Shown here one piece after another: positions 10,657 to 18,259 of a DNA stretch of 18,259 bases. The notes below the pieces were generated by a model. That model ran no database searches. It was not told where the DNA came from and saw only the letters and a list, made by a program, of their open reading frames with translations. Position 1 is the stretch's first letter, and each line of letters opens with the position of its first letter. Location of the stretch: NCBI GenBank assembly GCA_946803715.1, contig CAMPET010000057.1:195992-214250 (forward strand), given 5' to 3'. The position numbers and the translations under genes were made by a program. Source of the stretch: Beroe ovata (lineage: Eukaryota > Ctenophora > Nuda > Beroida > Beroidae).

Positions 10657-12135
10657 TTTGAAACTAACATGCATATAAAAATCCAATTTTCCTAAACTAA
10701 GATATCGTGAAATTGTCTTCAGTGATGGCCTGTTTTTGAAAGAAGAATGCAGAAAGTTGTCATCAGTCATGTCATACTACAACATAAACAGATCATCTGC
10801 ATCATTCTTCATAGAAACACTTTTGAGAGTTAACAAATGACTAAACTCGCAATCCCCAGAAATTGCAAGATATTCAATGAGGAGCACATCAATGAAGACG
10901 TTGATATGCTGCTGGGAACTATCTGGAGTCAAAATTGTTTGATATATTATGCAGATGGTTTTGATTGGTGATTTAAGTGCTTGTAAAATTTGATTATAAT
11001 AATTGATTTATTAACTGTCTTTGAGATGATTCGATGATGTCATGATGAGTACAGGTGAATGAAACTCAAAAGGTATGACATATAGATCATAAATTGAACC
11101 TTACACACCCCACTAATCAACTATCATCTTTAGGATCTCTATGAGAATGCACATCATCCTCAAATTTGCATTGAATTGAATTGAGAATATTTTTACAGCA
11201 CAATACAAAAATGAATATTAATATTAGTTATTCCCTCCCCGATTCTATAATTCTATTTGATTGTAATAAGTTGTGTTGATAAGTTTAAAACTGTTTGAAT
11301 TAAATGATTAACTTACACAAGCTGCACCCTAATATATGTGTTAACATAGGTGCAAAGGGGGGCAGGAAGAAAACTTCTTACAACTGCAAATAATTGTGTC
11401 CTTTCTTTCCTTCTCCCTGAAATGTACCTTCTCCACTTAGTGTGGTCCTCAGCCCTTGCTTCTCAAATTCGATTCATATCCATATTTCTTTCATCAAAGA
11501 TTTCACTAAATCAATCGTGTTTTATATAAGAGGTAACTTAGATAATTACTTAATAATCTATAATATTAAGGTAAGAGGCACTTATGGGAAATCGGTTTTT
11601 TGTGAACAAATAACTAGACTGTAGACCAAATGGAGTTAAAACACTGGGATTTTTTGCAAGGTGGTAGAAAAAAGGATTCCGCTTAGAACGATCATTCAAT
11701 ATTTTTGATTTAGGTCTTAGATTTTTTGTTATTGGCGTTGGAAGTTTAGGGAAGAGATGCAAAAATCGATTATAGGGTGTAGCATAAATTTGCATTTAAC
11801 ACTGTTGCTATGCTATTAAGGAGTTACATGTATGAGTGAATCCGTGAGTACGGAACCGTCCTCTTTTCGTTGTTTCATTGTTTTGAAACGTTTCAATTTT
11901 GTTGCTCATTCAATTTAACTCATTTTTGGTTCAAATATTCATTACAGCACACCCACTTGACGGGTGTTCTAGCATTATAATAGAGATAAATATCATGTTC
12001 TTCAACCATCACAAATTTCCATGCCAGTAATAACCCATCTATAGTAGCTTTATAGTAGCTTTATCATTTATAGTAGTTCTGCTATCAATTTAATTGAATT
12101 GCATTGAATGAGGCGCCGACGATAAAAAAAATCTA
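10657..12135. other. Intergenic, AT-rich, no supported gene
   Basis: I see no splice-compatible exon with family features. A 44-codon frame at 10837-10971 looks weakly protein-like but has no other support. One partial copy of an inverted-repeat element end lies at 11948-11989. Confidence 0.6.
11948..11989 (+). repeat. Partial MITE end (related to 1186-1306)
   Basis: CACTTGACGGGTGTTCTAGC followed by an ATTATAATAGAG tail matches CACTTGGCGGGTTTTCTAGT and its tail at about 1208-1243 with few changes. Only one arm is recognisable. Confidence 0.5.
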
Positions 12136-12258
12136 GCCGGATGCTATCTGTCCATGACTATTGTCTATTTCTTTCGCGCGGCTGACGGCTCGTACGCCTT
12201 CATCGAAGGCCATTGATGCAGATAAACAGATAAACTGTGGACAGAGATAAAATCCGGC
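12136..12258. mobile_element. MITE-like element, diverged copy
   Basis: The left end GCCGGATGCTATCTGTCCAT and the right end, which reads GCCGGATTTTATCTCTGTCC on the other strand, are imperfect inverted repeats about 123 bp apart. The ends match the palindrome at 12314-12388, so both belong to one family. No convincing target duplication is left, which suggests an older insertion. Confidence 0.65.
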
Positions 12259-12313
12259 ATATAAAACTTTTTCAAAAGGGCAAATTCCTGTGGTCGCATG
12301 TTCATATGTTCAT

Positions 12314-12388
12314 TGCCGGATGTTATCTGTCCACTGTTTCTTGCGCGCGCGCCGCGCGCAAGAAACAGTGGACAGATAACATCCGGCA
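12314..12388. mobile_element. Near-perfect palindromic MITE with 10-bp target duplication
   Basis: TGCCGGATGTTATCTGTCCA begins an arm of about 36 bp that pairs almost without mismatch with the other arm across a 3-nt loop in a GC-only centre. ATATGTTCAT flanks it directly on both sides (12304-12313 and 12389-12398). Near-identical arms and an intact duplication point to a recent insertion. A 9-11 bp duplication is typical of Mutator-like transposons, so that superfamily is the best guess; no transposase is present. Confidence 0.82.
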
Positions 12389-12550
12389 ATATGTTCATGC
12401 TTTGTCGCCGGCCTCACCAGCGTCGCGTGATTTTATTCCTAGATAGGGATGTGTTAAAGTGGAGAAGCGCAACTTTAAGTCGCGCGCGCGGTGTTGCCTG
12501 GCGATGCTTGGCCTTTTGACGCGAGCCGCTGGTTGAGCGTAATTGTTTCC

Positions 12551-12780
12551 TGTGCACACGTTGCGCGCCCCTATTCTACTCAGTGAACTGAAAAGTCGTA
12601 GAAAGGAGACGCGCACGGAGACGCGCAGCGCGCGCGGAGTATTTGGGTCACGCAGCGCGGGAACATTGTTTCCGCGCTGCATGACCCATTGACCCAAATA
12701 CTCCGCGCGTCTCCTTCCTACGACTTTTCAGATCACAGATCAGTAGAATTAAAAATAGGGGCGCATGCAACGTGTGCACA
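12551..12780. mobile_element. 230-bp foldback element
   Basis: The left arm TGTGCACACGTTG...GCGCCCCTAT...CTGAAAAGTCGTAG...GGAGACGCGC...GAGTATTTGGGTCA is mirrored by the right arm in reverse order, ending CAACGTGTGCACA at 12780. The centre is near ACATTGT (12663-12669). Arms of about 110 bp contain small insertions, including a doubled GGAGACGCGC in the left arm. The element is strongly CpG-rich in its inner half. The open frames that cross it are by-products of the repeat. Confidence 0.78.
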
Positions 12781-13431
12781 AGAGTAAGTTCGCTGTGTTT
12801 GCGCTGAAATTCTCCACAGGGTCTATCATTAATCGACAAAAATTGACAAATTTAATATTCGTATTGAAGACTCAATTATGCAGGAACATCATTTTATTTA
12901 TTTATTTTATTTATCAAATTTGCATAGATGAACATTTTTATGATAAATTTCTATTAGTCCTATATATGTGATTTACAAATATAGGGCATATATGTGAGTT
13001 ACATATATAGGACACATAGATGTACATAGATAGGACATATAGGACTTATAGATTATAGATGTAAGTTATATATGTAGGACATATAAAGCCTGTAGGACAT
13101 TGTAACAGTGGTTATTTAATTTATTGTTTTTTTATTAATCTATAGAAAATATAACATGTACTTGACTGTATGCTGCATGGTGGCGGATATGGTTTGTTAA
13201 ACAACCAACATAAACAATGAGCATGAATTGGAAACATTTAGTGAGAGAGGAACATTCTATTTGATAAATTTGCAGCAAGAAAGCAGATTGGGGAGATTGA
13301 TACCCATCACTCAAAGAAGTGACCCATAACTTCTTGTTGTTATTGCATTCGAATTTTGAATTTTTCTTTAATAAATCCAATCATTAAATTGATTGATCAT
13401 GATTTCCTTATTGTTTACAAATGAATAGTTG
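12781..13431. other. AT-rich non-coding stretch with degenerate minisatellite
   Basis: Between about 12958 and 13100 a loose repeat of ATATAGGACAT / ATATGTGAGTTAC-like units is visible. The rest shows no exon I can support; frames on both strands are short and lack splice context. Confidence 0.6.
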
Positions 13432-13524
13432 ATGACAAGTACTCCAAACCCAAACAAGCCCTATAGTCTTGATTCACTGAGAAGATCATTCAACTCCTTC
13501 AAAGGGTCATCAAAGCAGAAAGGG
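13432..13524 (+). CDS. Possible isolated coding exon (weak candidate)
   Basis: From an ATG at 13432, 31 codons (beginning MTSTPNPNKPYSLDSLRRSF and ending SSKQKG) run to a good donor GGG|GTAAGA. The composition is Ser/Lys-rich and exon-like, but no family is recognised and no matching downstream exon is firm. A possible next exon (acceptor ACTCAG near 13568, donor GTAAGT at 13679) overlaps a more protein-like frame on the other strand, so at most one of these is right. Confidence 0.2.
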
Positions 13525-13550
13525 GTAAGAAGCTTCCCTCATTACTGAGT

Positions 13551-13774
13551 CTACAGTGTATACTCAGGCTCAGTTGAGGCATTTGTCTCCTCTTCGTATA
13601 ATAATTGTATCATATATCCACCTCCAGGTATCAGAAGCATGGCCATACAAAGGTGAAATGGACTCTCAGTCATTATTTGTAAGTTTTTCCAAACTGCTGT
13701 TATAATTGAGTGCTCTTCAGCTTCAAATAAGGGGGTTAAGATTGTAGTAAAGACCCATGAAAAAGCTTTCATTT
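13551..13774 (-). CDS. Possible last exon of an unrecognised gene
   Basis: On the minus strand acceptor AATCCATTTTAG opens a frame of about 73 codons to TAG. It includes EAEEHSIITAVWKNLQIMTE, then a hydrophobic stretch HLCMAMLLIPGGGYMIQLL and an acidic tail ending TEPEYTL. It reads like a membrane-protein C-terminus. No upstream exon was found before the CA-rich block, and a TTTATT (reverse of AATAAA) lies only several hundred bases downstream. No family is recognised, and it may be chance. Confidence 0.25.
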
Positions 13775-13799
13775 CTAAAATGGATTAAGAATTACTTCT

Positions 13800-14403
13800 A
13801 CTTATCTTTGTACCTATATATTGTGCCGTTCACCAATCACCATTATCAATAATCAGTGACTGAATTGATCTTTAATAATGAATGTGTACACACTTTCCCA
13901 CTTTCCCATCTCTCTACATAGTGTTGGAAAGAGTTTTGGGTGTAGGTAGTTGCTACAGGCGAATCATTATACTTTAAGAGGAGATATCAGTGGTTGACAA
14001 ATATTATAGTGCTGAGTTGCATAATGGTGGCAAGTTTTAACTCATACATTCAGGGACCCGTCATATATGACGTCATCACCCAGAGGGGGAGAGGGTTTAT
14101 AAATGATGACAGATGATGACAAGGGGGGATTTTAGCTTTGATGACGTCAGCATTTTTTGTTGATGTTTTCAAAATTTTTTTAAATTCACACTTTTTTCTA
14201 TTCCGGTAAGTTTTACCCAGGCATTCATGAGTTATCTCCAAGCGGTTCGAGGCTGATCAATGTACGGCTTAATAATACTGGTCTGAACTGTGAAGAATAG
14301 AGATGGTAAAAAATAGTGGGAAAGAAATGGATACACTGACAGACATTCGGGACACAAACAGATACCTCATACCACGTACGTTGTACTATACCTGCTCGCA
14401 CAG
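13800..14403. other. Non-coding, nothing recognised
   Basis: The sequence is AT-rich with scattered short repeats (ATGATGACAGATGATGAC near 14103). The frames here show no domain features or convincing splice sites. Confidence 0.55.
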
Positions 14404-14478
14404 ACGTGCAGACACCCCCACACACACACATTGATACAGACATAGACACACACACACNCGTCACACACGTCACACACG

Positions 14479-14517
<39 letters not shown>

Positions 14518-14594
14518 AACACTCACTCACACACACACAAAGCCCAAAGGCGTACGCTGTACACACATAGACACACACATACACAGACACACCG
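14404..14594. repeat. CA-rich microsatellite block
   Basis: The block contains interrupted (CA)n with three CGTCACACA units around an ambiguous base at 14458 and a pure (CA) run near 14480-14513. The long frame that reads VCVCV on the other strand is a translation of this repeat, not a protein. Confidence 0.93.
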
Positions 14595-15905
14595 AACCTG
14601 CAATAGAATTGCGACAATTTTGAAATGAGAGCTCATTGATCATATACCTGAATACATGATACCCGAATAACCGATTGTTGTCGTAGCCTGTGTCAATTGT
14701 ATTCTCTTATTTTGTACGCATTGTTGAATATTAGCGTTGAATATTATCTAATTGACTGTTTGAGCAAGTATGGCCATCATATTCCGTTCATCTTTTGTGT
14801 CCCTTTTCCAGTGCCTTATTGGAAAAGCAGGAATGTGATTATATAGGGGAGAAAAATATTAGGGGAGAAAAATTTCATAATGAAAAAGAAAGAAACAACT
14901 TATGTCCACTCCTATCCTCAATTCATGTTGTATCCGATTCGTAGTGCATTACACTATAACGTACACTTTCAGGGTTTTCTAGTAATAAAGTTATGAATTA
15001 TGGGCCATCCAATGTAGATCCTTATTAATCTTACATCAACCAGATTTGTTTTACTTCGCCGGGAAACGCTTTTGATTGTCAATGAAACGCTTTTGATTGT
15101 AAGGAACTCTGGTCCGTTGTAATTTCTCAAATTAGCTTCAATTCAATTTCCATTGGATTGATCCAATGCAAATCGGAATGCCGTCTCAGAAGTTAATCAG
15201 TTATGTTATTAAATTGTTACACCTCGTGGTTCAGTTAGCGCTTCCTGGTTCAGTTGACCTCAAAGCATCTCGAGACTCCAGGGTTAGCGTATATAGATTT
15301 CCTCTTGTGTGAGGTAACCTCAATGTTTTCCTTTCATCCACTGTGTTAAACAAATGGAAAACACACAATAGGACTCCACTTTCATAATCAATAGTGTGTA
15401 TTCCTTGAATTTAGTATTCCTGCTAAAACATGTGGCGTATATCAAGGTGGCGCTTATGCACTTATGGTATGTCTAGCTATCATCTAACTGTTAGCTCAAG
15501 CACATTAACGTTACTCATATTAGTATAGAGTGAAACCGAAATTGGGAGGGGTCCTTCTCATGATAATGGATGTCATATGGATGAGAAGAAATCAGTCGAT
15601 CATCAATCCAGCATTCAAAATTGACTTAATCAAGCAAACTACTTCGTCGTACTTCGTGCAGCATTGTTCAACTACATTTCATGCGAAATTCATATCTTAG
15701 GCTTGCATACTTGGCTTGACTTCCTTCAGCAAAAGGATACCGTATCGAACAATTAACATTGGGAACAATTAAGATTTAGCCGTTTTTCGTACAATCTCAG
15801 AAATAGAGCTAGTATTTAAGAAGACAATGTTTTCGATAACGACGCATGTTACGCTCTCTTTAACCCCTTGACATTCTAATACAGTATACACATAACACAG
15901 GTTTT
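14595..15905. other. Non-coding stretch with small repeats
   Basis: Items noted are a doublet of AGGGGAGAAAAAT (about 14846-14871), a partial MITE end at 14941-14988 (CAGGGTTTTCTAGTAATAA), and GAAACGCTTTTGATTGT twice with a 21-bp period (15063 and 15084). No exon is supported. Confidence 0.6.
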
Positions 15906-16181
15906 AATGAGGGATACACCTTTCAATGTATGTCATCCGCGGATATATGTACTTTGTTCATCTATATATACAAATTACAATTCATTCATCATACAAGACG
16001 AAAGCGCTTCTTATTACCATATGCCATCTTCAAAATTCCGTTACAAATGCCCTGCTGTCATTTGGGGTCTAATTTGAGACAACGTCACACGATTGGTGAA
16101 CACGTGACTTTGATGATGCAGGACACGTGATATAAGTTCATTCGGCACGTTTCTAGTAGCCCCAATGAAGCATCTATTTTG
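15906..16181. repeat. Tandem duplication, copy 1 (276 bp)
   Basis: The copy runs from AATGAGGGATACACC to GAAGCATCTATTTTG and is repeated directly after a single ambiguous base. It carries 45 bp that copy 2 lacks. The 66-codon frame within it is not conserved in length between copies and has no recognisable features. Confidence 0.92.
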
Positions 16182-16182
16182 N

Positions 16183-16407
16183 AATGAGGGATACACCTTT
16201 CAATGTATGTCATCCACGGATATATGTACTTTGTTCATCTATATATACAATTCATTCATCATACAAGACGAAAGCGCTTCTTATTACCATATGCCATCTT
16301 CAAACATTCGGTTACAAATGCCCTGCTGTCATTTGGGGTCTAATTTGAGACAACGTCACACGATTGATGAACACGTTTCTAGTAGCCCCAATGAAGCATC
16401 TATTTTG
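16183..16407. repeat. Tandem duplication, copy 2 (225 bp)
   Basis: This is nearly identical to copy 1 with a 7-bp loss near 16250 and a 45-bp loss near 16375. The larger gap is bounded by CACGT in copy 1 on both sides, which suggests slippage or microhomology-mediated deletion. Confidence 0.92.
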
Positions 16408-17444
16408 TTTATGCATAAATAACGTAATTTCGTGAATACCTTCTCTTCAATCAGCGATTGTACTAAATCTCTGACCAAGTATATCTGTTATTCCAAATTC
16501 AGACACCCAAGTTGAGTGAGTGTTTTTGAGGCACTTTGCCACTGATACTGTGTAATGTATATTGCTCTGTTTTCTAACCTACCAAGGATAATTCAGACTG
16601 TCATATTTCTAGAAACCGCACGCTTGACAGATAGGACACACTGCCACTCAATGTCGGTATTGAATGCCTGAATTGTAGCAGTCTCCTGTCGGTCTGGCAG
16701 TGCAGTGCAAGGTGATGTGTAAAATCTGATATCTTTCCAAGTGTCCCAGCTTGGCGCGATTTGTCAGTGTGCCAGTGTGGCAATACCCAGCGCATCGGTG
16801 TACTGTACGGAACGCGCGTCATTTCATTTAACTCATAACGTGCGCGCACGCGCGTTTTTATTTTGTTTTTTGAGGAATCGATCGTTGGTAAAAACACGGA
16901 ATATGTACTTTCCGGTCACATTACTTCCCATAACACGGCTATTCACGGCACCTGGCAATCAATACATGCCTGCTGTGTAATAAAGCCTATCAGATGTTAA
17001 AATCGTGTTAGCGATAATGGTATAGACAAGCGGTTTCTTTAATATAATAGTGGTACCGACTATTACACATAGGCTGTGACAACAATGTGACAACAATCTA
17101 ATTTGTAGTCCATAGATTGTAGTGAAGGATGCAGACACAAGGGGATAAACGTCACAGTTCACACATATCAGACATTTTATCACCTCTTATTGCGCCTAAT
17201 TACATGTACTCAATTTATGTGCACTCAATGTGTGGAAGCTTGAAATTAAGCATATTTAAAACAAGCGATACGGATATTAATATCGTAAATGAATAACGTA
17301 GGAAGAGTTTGCAATCTATGGCAAATGGATGGATTCCATACTATGCTTGAGTGCTAGAAATGAAAAGGCTCATTTCACGCATTCCTGAGCCATTAGGGTC
17401 ACTATGCACTCACATACAGGCACACACCAACAGACACGCACAAG
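16408..17444. other. Non-coding stretch, nothing recognised
   Basis: Small features only: a CACTGCCA / TGGCAGTG inverted pair (16639 and 16695), a CG/CA alternating patch with Z-DNA-like character (16841-16855), and GTGACAACAAT repeated in tandem (about 17076-17097). No supported exon. Confidence 0.55.
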
Positions 17445-17465
17445 CACACACACACACACACACAC
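17445..17465. repeat. (CA)n microsatellite
   Basis: A short pure CA run is preceded by looser CA-rich sequence from about 17410. Confidence 0.92.
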
Positions 17466-17593
17466 GCAGACAGTTACAGGATGATGCACTATTTGGAATT
17501 ACCATCAGCTGCTTAACGATGGTGTTTTTGTCGGTTCAGTTTTATTTCACACCTTGCTTACTACAGCTACTCGCTCACAACAGCTATAGTGAG

Positions 17594-17672
17594 GTGTGTG
17601 TGTGTGTGTGTGNGTACTGTATGTGTATTATGTATATACTGTATGTGTCTGTGTCTGTGTGTCTGTGCGTGT
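17594..17672. repeat. (GT)n microsatellite and GT-rich tail
   Basis: A pure GT run reaches an ambiguous base at 17613 and is followed by TGTATGTGTAT and GTCTGTGTCTGTG variants. Frames through it are repeat artefacts. Confidence 0.92.
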
Positions 17673-18076
17673 AGTATGTATGCGATTCACGCCTCCATAG
17701 CAGCTACGGTACGTACCGAACTCCTTGGTTTATATGGCGTAGTAATGTTTCCTGTATTAGATATTAAATGAAGGCATGTAATAGTCAATTACATCTCGTT
17801 TGCCTTGTTAATTGAGAAGGCAAATTCGTTTCTCCAACAGAGTAAGAGATGTGTCGACTGACTTCGTCAATCTTATCATTTACTGTTTGCAACTGTTACT
17901 CGGTAATAAGCCTCAAGACATTCTTTAGGAAATGGGTTATAGATTTTCTCGCACCTAACTCACAGCTCACATATCACAGACTATACTATCATCGATCTTT
18001 CTTCATCTTACGTTAACATTGCCTAAGATTAAGATTGTCTCACGTTAAAATTGTGTCCAAATGATTTTTAGCTATG

Positions 18077-18222
18077 CACACCCCCACACACACCCCCACA
18101 CACCCATACACACACACACACACACACAGACACACACACACACACACAGACACACACAAACACACATACACACACTCACGCACACAAACACACAAACACA
18201 TACAACACACAGACACAGACAC
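18077..18222. repeat. CA-rich microsatellite block
   Basis: Interrupted CA repeat with CACCCCCACA and CACACAGACACA variants fills the right end of the window. The sequence between 17673 and 18076 holds nothing recognisable. Confidence 0.93.
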
Positions 18223-18259
18223 ACATATCAAGATAAGATTGAGTTCTGTGCAACTTCCT

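Noticed and set aside
10837-10971. 44-codon frame starting MTKLAIPRNCKIFNEEHINE
   Set aside because: It looks protein-like but is short, with no promoter, splice context, homology or repeat partner. It was considered as an extra 3' exon of the lectin-like gene, but the phase and acceptor do not fit.
12165-12697. Several overlapping frames on both strands
   Set aside because: They lie in foldback elements, and symmetric frames on both strands are expected from palindromes.
14225-14617. Minus-strand frame rich in VCVCV
   Set aside because: It is a translation of a CA microsatellite.
15930-16422. Two related 66-85 codon frames in the tandem duplication
   Set aside because: They differ by indels that are not multiples of three and show no coding constraint or recognisable domain.

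Overview
This is nuclear DNA from an animal, most likely a marine invertebrate. A demosponge such as an Amphimedon-type species would fit, but that is inference. The evidence is spliceosomal introns with clear GT..AG ends, long CA/GT microsatellites, many small foldback elements of MITE type, and one recognisable housekeeping gene, the Ran GTPase. No bacterial, viral, rRNA or tRNA gene was recognised. Nearly all long open frames here are chance frames in introns or repeats. The real coding sequence lies in short exons that had to be read through splice sites.

Layout. (1) 56-2559, minus strand: the first two coding exons of Ran, separated by a 2.4-kb intron. The gene runs off the left edge. 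Its intron carries a foldback element (993-1542) with a smaller inverted-repeat element nested inside it. (2) 2560-4402: the intergenic space between divergent genes. It holds an 18-bp tandem repeat, a GC-rich repeat element (about 3040-3480) and a 245-bp sequence present twice in direct orientation 342 bp apart. (3) 4403-about 10656, plus strand: an apparently complete gene with a TATA box, a signal-peptide exon, sixteen domain exons and a terminal exon. It encodes a secreted protein of about 585 residues made of four tandem galactose-binding-like (fucolectin / F5/8-C-like) domains. Domains 1 and 3 are alike, as are domains 2 and 4. All four are cut by introns in the same phase order (1-0-2-1-1), so a four-exon cassette was duplicated and the resulting pair duplicated again. 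One exon of the first domain carries a one-base frameshift. (4) 12136-12780: a cluster of foldback elements, including an almost perfect palindrome flanked by a 10-bp direct repeat. (5) 13432-13774: weak exon candidates. (6) 13800-18259: AT-rich sequence with CA/GT microsatellites and a 277-bp-period tandem duplication, and no gene I can support.

How the genes relate. Ran acts in nucleocytoplasmic transport and the four-domain protein is probably an extracellular glycan-binding protein. I see no functional link beyond head-to-head position. The most notable item is the four-domain lectin-like gene, whose exon phases preserve its duplication history.
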